From Myxococcales bacterium 68-20 (GTDB taxonomy: Bacteria; Myxococcota_A; Polyangia; Polyangiales; Polyangiaceae): a stretch of 64,000 nt of DNA. A program made the translations under genes and the position numbers. Below the pieces are notes generated by a model. The model saw only the letters and a program-made list of their open reading frames with translations, did no database searches and was not told the DNA's origin. This document shows, piece by piece, positions 50,904 through 58,876 of the stretch. Every line of letters begins with the position of its first letter. The stretch's first letter is position 1. The stretch covers positions 124,001 to 188,000 of the forward strand of contig MKVQ01000005.1 of NCBI GenBank assembly GCA_001899635.1. Direction: 5' to 3'.

Positions 50904-51575
50904 TCACGCGCGGGGCTCGGAGAGCGGAACGGGGACGCGCCGGGCGTCCATCCAGAGCCCGTCGATGTCGTAAGCCGCACGTGCATCGTCCTGGAAGACG
51001 TGGACGACGACGTCACCGAAGTCCATGAGGACCCAGTTCGCGTGCGGCAAGCCCTCGACGGCGAGCGCACGCTTGTTGCGCTTGCGGAGCGCCTCCTCGA
51101 TGGCAGCCGAGAGCGCCGCCACGTGGCGGTCGCTTCGCCCCGACATGAGGACGAGGAAGTCCGCGTAGTCGACACGACCGGCAACGTCGATCACCTCGAG
51201 CCCCGACGCCTTCTTCTCGATCGCCGCGACGGCGATGAGGACCGCGACCTCGCGCGCTTCGTCGCTCGCGGTGCTCACGCCCGTGGGGGCGCGCCCTGCG
51301 CCGCCGAGCGCGCGCCCCTCGGCCGGCGCCGCCGGCTTGGCCTTCTTCACGCCTTCGCGCGGGCCGAGCGCCGCCTTCGGGCCAAGCGTCTTCGTGCGTG
51401 CGCGCGGCGCTGCGGGTCGAGCGCGCGGCGCTCGCGCTTCGCCTTCGGGCAGCTCTGCGCTACGCGGCAGCTTGGTCGGAGCTCCTCGCTTGGGCGGGCG
51501 CGCGGCGGCGCCTCCATGCGACGAGCGGATCAACGGGCGGTCTTGCCCTCGGGTGGGACGTTTGTTCGCGGCCAA
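50904..51575 (-). CDS. rsfS: Ribosomal silencing factor RsfS with N-terminal extension
   Basis: A 223-residue protein. The C-terminal 115 residues are RsfS/Iojap: KKASGLEVIDVAGRVDYADFLVLMSGRSDRHVAALS, GLPHANWVLMDFGDVVVHVF and YDIDGLW. RsfS binds ribosomal protein L14 and blocks subunit joining when nutrients are low. The first about 100 residues are Arg/Pro/Ala/Lys-rich, probably disordered, and unusual for the family. The TTG start has an AGGAG about 9 bases upstream, but initiation inside the extension is not excluded. Its transcript follows proA on the same strand. Confidence 0.9.
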   Translation of the reverse strand: MAANKRPTRGQDRPLIRSSHGGAAARPPKRGAPTKLPRSAELPEGEARAPRARPAAPRARTKTLGPKAALGPREGVKKAKPAAPAEGRALGGAGRAPTGVSTASDEAREVAVLIAVAAIEKKASGLEVIDVAGRVDYADFLVLMSGRSDRHVAALSAAIEEALRKRNKRALAVEGLPHANWVLMDFGDVVVHVFQDDARAAYDIDGLWMDARRVPVPLSEPRA

Positions 51576-51652
51576 AAGGGTCTCCTCGAACCGATCGTCG
51601 ACCGAGCGAGGTGCCGCGTCAAACCCGAAAACAGGGTTGATCGTGTCTTTGT

Positions 51653-51676
51653 CGCGCCGGCGCGCCGGCGCGCCGG
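51653..51676. repeat. Triplicate octamer CGCGCCGG
   Basis: Three exact copies of CGCGCCGG lie in a row in the gap between proA and rsfS. The array is partly self-complementary and could fold. A weak AACCC/GGGTT hairpin lies just to its left (51622-51638), on the rsfS side. Confidence 0.55.
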
Positions 51677-51729
51677 CACCGAGGAGCTAGTGACCGGCAG
51701 CGCAGCAGCTGCCTCGACGCCTCAACTCT

Positions 51730-52989
51730 TCAACGCCGGACCTGGCCCTCGCCGTCGATCACCCACTTCATCGTCGTGAGCGACTCGAGCCCCATCGGAC
51801 CACGCCAGTGGAGCCGGCTCGTGGCGATCCCGATCTCCGCGCCAAGGCCGAGCTCTCCGCCGTCGTGGAAGCGCGTCGATGCGTTCACCACGACGCAGGC
51901 GGCGTCGACCTCCCGGCGCCACCGCTCGGCGTGCTGCGCATCGCGGGTGAGGATCGCCTCGGTATGACCCGAGCCGTAGTCGGCCACGTGCGCGAGCGCC
52001 GCCTCGAGGCCGTCGACCACGCGCACCGCGAGGACGGTATCGAGGAACTCTCGCCCCCAGTCCTCGCTCGTCGCGACCTTCGCTTCGGGGACCAGCGCGC
52101 GCGTCCGCTCGCAGCCGCGGAGCTCGCACCCGGCAGCCACGAGCGCTCGGGCGACGGGTGGAAGGAGCCGCTCGGCGTCCGCGGCGTCGACGAGCAGGCA
52201 CTCGAGTGCGTTGCACACGCCGGGGCGGCTCATCTTCGCGTTCATCACGACCTTCGTCGCGAGCTCGACGTCGGCGCCCGCATCGAGGAAGAGATGGCAG
52301 ACGCCCTTGTAGTGCTGCACGACCGGCACGCGCGCGTTCTCCGTCACGAAGCGGATGAGCGCCTCGCCGCCGCGCGGGATCGCAAGGTCGACGAGCTCGG
52401 CTTGCTGGACGAGCGCCCGCACGGCATCGCGATCCGTGAAGGGCAGCACCTGGACCGCGGCGCGCGGGAAGCCGGTGGCCTCGAGCGCATCACCGATCAC
52501 CTTCGCGAGCGCAGCGTTCGAGCGCTCTGCCTCGGAGCCGCCGCGAAGCACGACTGCGTTGCCGGCCTTGAGCGTGAGCGCGCTCGCCTCGACCGTCACG
52601 TTGGGCCTTGCCTCGTAGATCATCGCGACGACGCCGAGCGGGACGCGCACGCGGGTGACGTCGATCCCAGCCGGGCGCTTCGTTCGCGAGACGACCTCGC
52701 CGACGGGGTCTGGAAGCTCGGCGACCTCGCGGACGCTCCGCGCCATCGCCTTCACCCGGACGTCGTCGAGCATGAGCCGGTCGAGGAGCGCGCCCTTCGT
52801 GCCTCGCTGGCGCGCCGCCTCGAGATCGAGACGGTTCGCCTCGAGGATCGTCGGCGCGTTCGCCTCGATCCCGGCCGCGACCGCCTCGAGCACCGCATTC
52901 TTGTCCTTCGTCGACCGCGGAGCCAGGGCGCGGGCCGCACGCCGCGCCTGCAGACACACTTCGCGGACCTGTTCGTCGAGCGAGCTCAT
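51730..52989 (-). CDS. proA: Gamma-glutamyl phosphate reductase
   Basis: A complete 419-residue enzyme of proline synthesis that reduces gamma-glutamyl phosphate to glutamate semialdehyde with NADPH. Characteristic segments are VPLGVVAMIYEARPNVT, LKAGNAVVLRGGSEA, IPRGGEALIRFV, the catalytic-cysteine region RPGVCNALECLLV and the end GPMGLESLTTMKWV. The ATG giving MSSLDEQ is chosen over a TTG three codons upstream. proB is not adjacent. It precedes rsfS on the minus strand. Confidence 0.96.
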   Translation of the reverse strand: MSSLDEQVREVCLQARRAARALAPRSTKDKNAVLEAVAAGIEANAPTILEANRLDLEAARQRGTKGALLDRLMLDDVRVKAMARSVREVAELPDPVGEVVSRTKRPAGIDVTRVRVPLGVVAMIYEARPNVTVEASALTLKAGNAVVLRGGSEAERSNAALAKVIGDALEATGFPRAAVQVLPFTDRDAVRALVQQAELVDLAIPRGGEALIRFVTENARVPVVQHYKGVCHLFLDAGADVELATKVVMNAKMSRPGVCNALECLLVDAADAERLLPPVARALVAAGCELRGCERTRALVPEAKVATSEDWGREFLDTVLAVRVVDGLEAALAHVADYGSGHTEAILTRDAQHAERWRREVDAACVVVNASTRFHDGGELGLGAEIGIATSRLHWRGPMGLESLTTMKWVIDGEGQVRR

Positions 52990-53056
52990 CGCCGACAACC
53001 TATCAGCGGGCGACAGACGCTGCGACCTCGACCGCAGCGCGCGGCCTCGCTCGCGC

Positions 53057-53767
53057 TCAGAAGCCGATCGCGAGATGGGCTCCGGTCAGCGCGTAGGCCC
53101 GGAGGTTCTTCACCTCGCTGTCGACCGGCCCCACGATTCCACCCGTGACGCTCGCGCCGACACGCACGTCGGCGTCCTCGAGGCCGAGGGCATATTCGAC
53201 CGCGAAGCGGCCGGTGCCGATGCCGGCGAAGCCGCTCCGCGCGTCCGGGCGGCTCACGTGGAGGAAGCCGGCTCCCATCCCGATGATCGGATGCAGCGGT
53301 CCACGCTTGTGGAGGTCGAGTGAGATCTCTCCCGAGTAGTGACCGACGCTGTCACCGCTGTCACCGCTGTCACCCACGAGCGTGCTCGATCCGCTGTCGT
53401 TCTTGCCTTCGCCCCGGAGCCAGGAAGCGGCGAGCCGTCCTCCGACGGAGCCGGTACCGAAGTCGGCGCCGAGGCCGACGCCGAAACCGAAGCCCTTGCG
53501 CGTCGTGATCGCCGCCGGACCGAGCGTGAGGCGAAACGGAGACCGGCGCAGCTCGGGCTCACGTGCGATGAAGGTATCGTCGGCACGGGTCGGCGCGCGT
53601 TCGTCGCTCGCAATGGGCTGATCTGCCGGCGGCTCAGCGAACCGCCGGCCGCCGCCCACCGTGATCACGGCGTCACCGTCATCCGCCCGCGCGTCCCGCC
53701 CGGAAAAACCGAGAAGAGCCATCACGATCACCACCCCCGAAGCCGCCTTCCGACCGTTGTATGCCAT
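53057..53767 (-). CDS. Outer-membrane beta-barrel protein, small
   Basis: A 236-residue protein with signal MAYNGRKAASGVVIVMALLG and a likely cut at ARADD. The mature part shows alternating strands, FRLTLGPAAITTRKGFGFGVGLGADFG, SLDLHKRG, GMGAGFLHVS, and ends AHLAIGF with a terminal Phe. A short Ser/Asp-rich loop (VGDSGDSGDSVG) is encoded by a repetitive CCGCTGTCA stretch. No specific family is recognisable. It is divergent from the TPR protein gene. Confidence 0.78.
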   Translation of the reverse strand: MAYNGRKAASGVVIVMALLGFSGRDARADDGDAVITVGGGRRFAEPPADQPIASDERAPTRADDTFIAREPELRRSPFRLTLGPAAITTRKGFGFGVGLGADFGTGSVGGRLAASWLRGEGKNDSGSSTLVGDSGDSGDSVGHYSGEISLDLHKRGPLHPIIGMGAGFLHVSRPDARSGFAGIGTGRFAVEYALGLEDADVRVGASVTGGIVGPVDSEVKNLRAYALTGAHLAIGF

Positions 53768-53919
53768 CGCATACGACGAACGTGACGCTCCCCCCGTGCT
53801 TACACCTGCTGCCGCGCCCAAGTTCGCCGGTTGTGCTAGAGCGCGTTGGGAGTCCTCGTGGTATGCCCCGCGAACTCGATGACCGACGACGTGTGCGAAG
53901 CGAGCAAGAAGTCGTGACG
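53768..53919. promoter_or_regulatory. Divergent promoter region
   Basis: This 152-bp region separates the small barrel gene (minus) from the TPR/membrane gene (plus). It should carry both promoters; the stretch CGTGCTTACACC and GTTGTGCTAGAGCG are the less GC-rich parts. No definite boxes can be assigned. Confidence 0.35.
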
Positions 53920-54798
53920 ATGCGCTATCGTTTCAAGCGCGTGAGGCGCGGGTCCTTGGCACCGCTCTTTTGCCTGGCCGCGGCGACGGTGTCGCTGCCG
54001 GTCTTCGCACAGCCGCGATCCGCCGGCGCCACGGCCGAAGTCGCACCGGCGCCTCAGACCGAGGACCAGCGGAAGGCGCGGGAGCACTTCCAGCGCGCCA
54101 AGGACCTTTATCAGGCCGGCAAGTACAGCGAGGCGATCGCCGAGCTCGAAGTGGCCCGGGAGCTGGACCCCAAGGCCAAGGATCTCGTGATGAACCTCGG
54201 GATCGTCCACGAGAAGCTCGGTCGGTATGATGAGGCGATCAGCCACCTCAAGAGCTACCTCGAGATGGAGGGCGTCACGCCCACCGAGCGGACGCGCGTC
54301 GAGGGCATGATCAAGCGCATCGAAGGCGCGAAGCGCGCGGCCCCCGTCTCCGTGGCACCGGCAACCCCGGCCGAGCCGCCGCCGGAGCCGGCCCCGACGA
54401 GCGCGCCGCGCACGGAGCCTCCTCCCCGCGGACGGGTCGACACGCTCACGATCGCTGCCGGCGCAGTTGCGGTCGCCGGGCTGGCCGTCGGGACCGGCGT
54501 CGGGATCTACGCCCTCACCTCGCGTCCCTCCGATGCCTTCGTCACGGGACGCGACGGCAGCTACGCCACCCTCCAGCAGAAGACGAGCGACGCCCACACC
54601 GCCGCGATCGTCGCGGACGTGAGTCTCGGGGTCGGCGTCGTGGCCGCGCTCGCAACGACCTGGCTCTACCTCGGTCGCCCGAAGCATCATCCTGTCGCGT
54701 CGCCGCCGGCTCCGGCCACCGGCACCGGCGGCGCCCGTGTCTCGGTCGCTCCTGCAGGGAACGCCGGCGGCGCCGTCTTCGTCGAGGGAGCATTCTGA
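53920..54798 (+). CDS. TPR protein with two C-terminal membrane helices
   Basis: A 292-residue exported protein. The signal peptide runs MRYRFKRVRRGSLAPLF to the ALA-like VFAQP. Two to three TPR units follow (KAREHFQRAKDLYQAGKYSEA, LVMNLGIVHEKLGRYDEAISH), then a Pro-rich linker, then two hydrophobic helices (LTIAAGAVAVAGLAVGTGVG and AAIVADVSLGVGVVAALATT) around a polar hairpin. It lies 2 bp before a Cys-rich lipoprotein gene. The architecture matches the PEGA/TPR protein at 58877-59959. Confidence 0.82.
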   Translation: MRYRFKRVRRGSLAPLFCLAAATVSLPVFAQPRSAGATAEVAPAPQTEDQRKAREHFQRAKDLYQAGKYSEAIAELEVARELDPKAKDLVMNLGIVHEKLGRYDEAISHLKSYLEMEGVTPTERTRVEGMIKRIEGAKRAAPVSVAPATPAEPPPEPAPTSAPRTEPPPRGRVDTLTIAAGAVAVAGLAVGTGVGIYALTSRPSDAFVTGRDGSYATLQQKTSDAHTAAIVADVSLGVGVVAALATTWLYLGRPKHHPVASPPAPATGTGGARVSVAPAGNAGGAVFVEGAF

Positions 54799-54800
54799 CG

Positions 54801-55871
54801 ATGTCCGCGCTCCGCGCTCGCCGAACCGCTTACGCGCTCCTCGTGACGGGCGGCCTCATCGGCTGCTCGCTCATCGTTCCCAACGAGGTCCCGACGTACC
54901 ACTGCACCGGCACGACCCCGTCGTCCTGCCCGTCGGGGCTCGTCTGTGATCCCGTCGCGCTGGTCTGCGTGCCTCCCTCCGCGATCGACGACGGCGGCGA
55001 GGACGTCGTCGTCGACGAGGAGGACGCCGGGAAGGACGCCGACCGGGATCAGGACGCGCCCACCCGTCCCTCGGCGCTCGGCGGCAATTGCCTCGTCGAC
55101 GGCGACTGCGCTGCCGGGCTCCTTTGCGGCACGAGCTCGATGCTCACGACCACGATCGTGCCGGCGAACTCGAAGCCGGTCTGCACGCGGCCGTGCTGTC
55201 GGTCGTCCGACTGCGCCACCGGCTTCGTCTGCTTCCCGGGTGGAACCGGCGGCAACTACTGCGTCGCCGCGGCGAAGGCCGATCGCGACCCGCCGGCAAC
55301 GGGGGGCAAGAGCGGCGGCCAGACGTGCTCCGACGACCAGCATTGCCGCTCCGGCCTCTGCACCGCCGGCAGCTGCGTCGACACCTGCTGTGACCCCGAC
55401 CACTGCGCGACCGGAACCACGTGCCGGATCGCAACGGTCAACATGCACGACGGCTGGGCCTGCGGCGCCCCGAACGTCGGCGCCACGAAGGACGTCGGCG
55501 CGACGTGTGGCTCGCACGCCGAGTGCAAGAACGACAACTGCATCTCGTCAGTCCCGTCGTCTAGTCCCCGCTGCAACCCGCCCTGCTGCAGCGAACGCGA
55601 CTGTACCATCGGGCACGGCTTGGCGGGCAACGTCTGCGCCTACGGCAGCGCCGGCAACGATCTCGTGAAGTGGTGCGTCGCGCCCAACGCCGGCGGAAAG
55701 GACGTCGGCGCGACCTGCGCCGATAAGGCGGACTGTAAGTCGCGCTACTGCGACGCCGAGCTCCGTCGCTGCGCGACCGTCTGCTGCACGAGCACCGACT
55801 GTCCCGTTGGCGAGACCTGCCGACCGTCGCCCGTCGGCACTCCGTTCCTCCGCTGCGTGAAGGCTCGCTGA
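54801..55871 (+). CDS. Cys-rich lipoprotein with repeated CxxxxDCxxGxxC modules
   Basis: A 356-residue lipoprotein, signal MSALRARRTAYALLVTGG with lipobox LIGC and mature start CSLIVPNEV. After an Asp-rich linker come five or six Cys modules such as CRSSDCATGFVC, CDPDHCATGTTC, CSERDCTIG and CTSTDCPVGETC, often preceded by CC. They resemble the small disulphide modules of myxobacterial secreted proteins. The gene begins 2 bp after the TPR protein, so the two products probably interact at the envelope. No enzymatic function is evident. Confidence 0.83.
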   Translation: MSALRARRTAYALLVTGGLIGCSLIVPNEVPTYHCTGTTPSSCPSGLVCDPVALVCVPPSAIDDGGEDVVVDEEDAGKDADRDQDAPTRPSALGGNCLVDGDCAAGLLCGTSSMLTTTIVPANSKPVCTRPCCRSSDCATGFVCFPGGTGGNYCVAAAKADRDPPATGGKSGGQTCSDDQHCRSGLCTAGSCVDTCCDPDHCATGTTCRIATVNMHDGWACGAPNVGATKDVGATCGSHAECKNDNCISSVPSSSPRCNPPCCSERDCTIGHGLAGNVCAYGSAGNDLVKWCVAPNAGGKDVGATCADKADCKSRYCDAELRRCATVCCTSTDCPVGETCRPSPVGTPFLRCVKAR

Positions 55872-56157
55872 GCTCGGCGCTCGCGCCCCGACCTTCGTAG
55901 GCGCTTCCGAAGGGCTCGGTTCGCCCGTCAGAACGAGCTCCCGGCCCGAATCGTCGACGAGGACGACGGTGCGCATGGGGCACATCCCAAGCCGTCGCTC
56001 GTGAGGTGAAGTGGGCGTGAGCCGAGTGGGGCCGACGCGTAGCCTTGGTCGCCAGCCGTCCCGAGGGCGGCGCATCGGGAACAATCGGGGGGGACGCGCA
56101 TGAATGGTCTAGCGCGCGCCCTTGCACGTTCACGAAACGCGAGGGGAGAACGAAGGC
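55872..56157. other. Intergenic region with a weak hairpin
   Basis: This 286-bp stretch has no supported gene. A CCTTCG/CGAAGG stem (55892-55913) could end the lipoprotein transcript. A minus-strand open frame here runs into the lipoprotein gene as antisense and is not convincing. Confidence 0.4.
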
Positions 56158-56352
56158 ATGGCGCTCAAGAGGCTTACGACGGCCGAGATGGTCCAGATCT
56201 CGACCGCATGGACGACGAAGGGGACCGCTCGTCCGCAGACGCTGCTGAGGTCGCAGCTCGATGGGAAGCCGTATCGGGCCGACGAGGTAGAAGGCCGCCG
56301 GGGTAACCGGCGGCCTCGTGGGGCTCAGCGCGTGCGGTACGCGAGCTTGTAG
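56158..56352 (+). CDS. Doubtful short reading frame, possible gene remnant
   Basis: A 64-codon frame starting MALKRLTTAEMVQ, with a purine-rich AGAACGAAGG upstream that could act as a ribosome site. The first 40 residues look protein-like; the rest reads across a terminator hairpin and the 3' end of the opposite gene, so the real product may have been truncated by insertion or rearrangement. I recognise no family. Treat it as a possible remnant. Confidence 0.3.
   Translation: MALKRLTTAEMVQISTAWTTKGTARPQTLLRSQLDGKPYRADEVEGRRGNRRPRGAQRVRYASL
56292..56316 (-). terminator. Hairpin 9 bp after the four-helix-bundle gene
   Basis: AGGCCGCCGG and CCGGCGGCCT form a perfect ten-base stem around GGTAA. 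It is 9 bp beyond the stop of the minus-strand gene at 56325 and inside the doubtful plus-strand frame, which argues against the latter being intact. Confidence 0.65.
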
Positions 56353-56657
56353 AGGGTGGCGACGATGCGGTCGACGGCATCGACCTCGCGCGCTACCCGC
56401 TGTGCGTCCACGTAGCCCGCTGCACCCGCGATGCGCAGAGCCATGATGACCTCACGCCCGCTGGCCATGGCGCTCTCGAGGCGGACGGTGCGATTGCCGC
56501 CGCGCGCGGAGAGCCCTTCGCCGGAGTTGAGGCCGATGGAGTTGAGGGCGCGCCTCATCTGCTTGCTGAGATCGGGATCTTGCCGCGCGATGACGCGGGA
56601 GAGCTGGTGCAGGGCACCCACGGTGCGAACGATGTCATCGGCGATACGTAGCTGCAT
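56325..56657 (-). CDS. Four-helix-bundle protein (S23/IVS-type family)
   Basis: A 110-residue all-helical protein. LRIADDIVRTVGALHQLSRVI, DLSKQMRRALNSIGLNSGEG and ALRIAGAAGYVD match the small four-helix-bundle family first found as products of 23S rRNA intervening sequences, which also includes Avd proteins of diversity-generating retroelements. Function is usually unknown; many form basic rings that may bind nucleic acid. No reverse transcriptase or rRNA gene is near. It lies between a terminator hairpin and a long inverted-repeat element, which may move with it. Confidence 0.8.
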   Translation of the reverse strand: MQLRIADDIVRTVGALHQLSRVIARQDPDLSKQMRRALNSIGLNSGEGLSARGGNRTVRLESAMASGREVIMALRIAGAAGYVDAQRVAREVDAVDRIVATLYKLAYRTR

Positions 56658-56674
56658 GGCGACTCCTCGGGTGA

Positions 56675-56825
56675 GCGCCGGGCGTCTCGGCCCGGCTTCG
56701 CCGACCCCACCGCGCAGCTCGCGTGACGCCGGTCATCGAGTCGCTCGCAAGCTCGCGTCACCGCAGCCGACCGGCGGCGCGCGAGGTGCGCGCCAGAGGT
56801 GAAGCCGGGCCGAGACGCCCGGCGC
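56675..56825. repeat. 151-bp element with perfect 25-bp inverted ends
   Basis: Arms 56675-56699 and 56801-56825 are exact reverse complements, beginning GCGCCGGGCGTC and ending GACGCCCGGCGC. The 101 bp between them contain a further near-repeat of GCTCGCGT. No target-site duplication is obvious and there is no reading frame of interest. It could be a MITE-like element or a very stable RNA hairpin upstream of the four-helix-bundle gene. Confidence 0.8.
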
Positions 56826-56874
56826 CCAGCAGCTCGCCTCACAGCAGTGAGCGAAGCCGGTTCCCGGAGCCACA

Positions 56875-57124
56875 GCCGGAGTCAGAACCGGAACCGGAAC
56901 CGGAACCGGAACCGGAACCGGAGCCAGAACCGGAGCCAGAACCGGAGCCAGAACCGGAGCCGGAACCGGAGCCAGAACCGGAACCGGAACCGGAACCGGA
57001 ACCGGAACCGGAGCCGGAGCCGGAACCGGAACCGGAACCGGAACCGGAGCCGGAACCGGAACCGGAACCGGAACCGGAGCCGGAACCGGAGCCGGAACCG
57101 GAACCGGAACCGGAACCGGAGCCG
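56875..57124. repeat. Hexanucleotide satellite (CCGGAA/CCGGAG/CCAGAA), about 41 units
   Basis: About 250 bp of uninterrupted six-base repeat, mostly GAACCG with GAGCCG and GAGCCA variants. Forty units lie between 56881 and 57120. It ends 68 bp before the threonine synthase start. Its length should be prone to slippage. In the thrC frame it encodes Asn-Arg/Ser-Arg dipeptides, in the next Glu-Pro. Confidence 0.9.
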
Positions 57125-57191
57125 GTCCCTTGCGCGCAGCAAACAAACGGCATCGCCTCTCGGCGGGTCGGGTAGTGCTATCTCACAGGGG

Positions 57192-58523
57192 ATGGGGCTC
57201 TCGGCGACCTTCCGCTGCTTCCGGGGCTGCGACGGCAGCTATCCGCTCACTCAGGCGATCTATCGCTGCCCGAAGTGCGACAGCCTCCTCGCCGTCCGCC
57301 ACGACATGGCCGCGCTCGCGGAGACCAGCGGCGAAGCCTGGCGCGCCCTCTTCGATCGGCGGTGGTCGGCGACGAGCGCGTCCGGCGTTTGGAGCAAGCG
57401 CGAGTGGGTCGCGCCCGAGGTCCCCGACGAAGCGATCGTCACGACGGGCGAAGGGATGACGCCGCTCGTCTCGTCTGCGCGCGCCGCTGGGCCCGTGCGA
57501 CGGCTCGCAAGCGAGCTCGACTTCGGCGAGCTGCTGGTCAAGCAGTGCGGGACGACGCACACGGGCTCGTTCAAGGACCTCGGAATGACCGTGCTCGTCA
57601 GCGTGGTCAACCACGCGGTGCGCTCCGGCGCCCTGAACGTGCGCGCGATCGCGTGCGCGAGCACCGGCGACACGTCAGCCGCCCTTGCCGCGTACGGCGC
57701 CGCTGCCGGCCTCCCGGTCGTCGTGCTCCTTCCTCGCGGGATGGTGAGTGTGACCCAGCTCGTCCAGCCCCTCTCGCACGGGGCGCGCGTCCTCGCGCTC
57801 GAGACCGACTTCGACGGCTGCATGCGCGTGGTGAAGGAGCTCGCCGCGCGCGGGCTCGTCTATCTCGCGAACTCGATGAACCCGCTCCGCATCGAGGGGC
57901 AGAAGACGGTCGCGATCGAGATCGCACAGCAGCTCGGGTGGCAGGCTCCCGACTGGGTCGTCATCCCGAGCGGCAATCTCGGCAACGCCGCCGCGCTCTA
58001 CACAGGCTTCTCGATGGCGAAAGAGCTCGGCGTCATCGACCGGCTCCCGCGCCTATGCATCGCGCAGGCAGAGAACGCCAACCCGATGTACCTCGCCTTC
58101 AAAGCCGGCTCGCGCGACAAGGTCGCTCCGATCGTCGCGAAGCCGACGCAAGCGAGCGCGATCCGCATCGGCAACCCGGTGAGCGCGCCCCGCGCGATAG
58201 CCGCCCTCGAAGCGATGGGCGGCGTCGTCGAGCAGGCGAGCGAGACGGAGCTCGCCGATGCGTGCGCACGCGCCGATCGATCCGGCCTCTACGCCGATCC
58301 GCACACCGGCGTCGCGATCGCGTGCGCGAAGAAGCTTCGCGAACGCGGCACGATCGGCGCCGGAGAGCGGGTGGTCATCGTCTCGACCGCGAGTGCGCTC
58401 AAGTTCACCGAGTTCAAGCTCGGCTACCACGAGCACAAGCTGCCCGGCGTCGAAGCCGCGCTGGCGAACACGCCGATCGCGCTCCCGCCGGACGTCGACG
58501 AGGTCGTCAAGCACCTCGCCTGA
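57192..58523 (+). CDS. thrC: Threonine synthase
   Basis: A 443-residue PLP enzyme converting phosphohomoserine to threonine. A zinc-ribbon-like start (Cys9, Cys13, Cys26, Cys29) is followed by TGEGMTPLV; the PLP lysine is Lys128 in [13 protein letters not shown], and [21 protein letters not shown] and [14 protein letters not shown] are typical. I chose the ATG with an AGGGG just before it. The reading frame is open far upstream through the satellite, but that part is clearly repeat, not enzyme. It is convergent with the lipoprotein gene at 58629. Confidence 0.95.
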   Translation: MGLSATFRCFRGCDGSYPLTQAIYRCPKCDSLLAVRHDMAALAETSGEAWRALFDRRWSATSASGVWSKREWVAPEVPDEAIVTTGEGMTPLVSSARAAGPVRRLASELDFGELLVKQCGTTHTGSFKDLGMTVLVSVVNHAVRSGALNVRAIACASTGDTSAALAAYGAAAGLPVVVLLPRGMVSVTQLVQPLSHGARVLALETDFDGCMRVVKELAARGLVYLANSMNPLRIEGQKTVAIEIAQQLGWQAPDWVVIPSGNLGNAAALYTGFSMAKELGVIDRLPRLCIAQAENANPMYLAFKAGSRDKVAPIVAKPTQASAIRIGNPVSAPRAIAALEAMGGVVEQASETELADACARADRSGLYADPHTGVAIACAKKLRERGTIGAGERVVIVSTASALKFTEFKLGYHEHKLPGVEAALANTPIALPPDVDEVVKHLA

Positions 58524-58560
58524 CCCGCACCAACGCACGCATCAAGCAACAAGGCGATCG

Positions 58561-58576
58561 CGGACGATGTCGTCCG
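58561..58576. terminator. Short palindromic hairpin after thrC
   Basis: CGGACGA and TCGTCCG are complementary around TG. It precedes the stronger hairpin at 58600 in the convergent gap. Confidence 0.4.
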
Positions 58577-58599
58577 TGACCGCCTCGTCTGGTTCGAGC

Positions 58600-58630
58600 G
58601 AGCTCGGGTCGCGAATCGCGACCCGAGCTC
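58600..58630. terminator. Strong convergent terminator hairpin, 14-base arms
   Basis: GAGCTCGGGTCGCG and CGCGACCCGAGCTC are perfect 14-base arms around AAT. The right arm overlaps the stop of the minus-strand lipoprotein gene by two bases. It most likely ends both thrC and lipoprotein transcripts. Confidence 0.75.
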
Positions 58631-58865
58631 AGCCGGCGTCGCCGTCGGCCGCGTCGTCCGAAGCGTCCAGCGTCTCGGCGGCGTCCGGGCCTGCGTCTCC
58701 GGGGCCTGCTTCGGCGGGAGCGGCGCCATCCCCGCCCGCGGCATCGGCGACCTCGGGCTGGATCTTCGTTCGATCGAAGTCGACGATGAGCTCGCAGCCC
58801 GCGCCGAACACGCCGGCGGTGATGGTGAGGAGGACGAGGCCCTTCTGGATCTTGCTGATCTTCAT
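58629..58865 (-). CDS. Small lipoprotein of the TPR module
   Basis: A 78-residue lipoprotein: MKISKIQKGLVLLTITAG, lipobox GAGC, mature start CELIVDFDRTKIQ, then an Ala/Asp/Gly-rich tail. The Cys-x-Leu-Ile-Val start is shared with the lipoprotein at 54801. It follows the PEGA/TPR gene by 11 bp on the same strand. Its function is unknown; it is probably a partner of the upstream protein at the envelope. Confidence 0.8.
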   Translation of the reverse strand: MKISKIQKGLVLLTITAGVFGAGCELIVDFDRTKIQPEVADAAGGDGAAPAEAGPGDAGPDAAETLDASDDAADGDAG

Positions 58866-58876
58866 GGTCGGGTCTC

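Larger units (their letters stand above)
56658..57191. other. Intergenic region with inverted-repeat element and hexamer satellite
   Basis: This 534-bp gap before the threonine synthase gene is almost wholly repetitive: a 151-bp element with 25-bp inverted ends, then about 250 bp of six-base repeat. Several frames stay open across the satellite (Glu-Pro, Asn-Arg/Ser-Arg or Gly-Ser dipeptides) only because of its period. I do not call a gene here. Confidence 0.7.

Noticed and set aside
53337-53378. CCGCTGTCA repeats as a regulatory array
   Set aside because: They encode the Ser/Asp loop of the small barrel protein and are explained by coding.
55548-56084. Minus-strand frame containing MRTVVLVDDSGRELVL
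   Set aside because: The first few residues look protein-like, but most of it is antisense to the Cys-rich lipoprotein and of biased composition.
56325-56657. Diversity-generating retroelement (Avd-like protein)
   Set aside because: No reverse transcriptase or template/variable repeat pair is present nearby.
56839-57153. Gly-Ser repeat protein on the minus strand
   Set aside because: It is the same satellite read in reverse, with no folded part.
56723-57175. Glu-Pro repeat protein on the plus strand
   Set aside because: The frame is open only because the six-base satellite has no stop in any frame; it has no ribosome site, and the flanks look non-coding.
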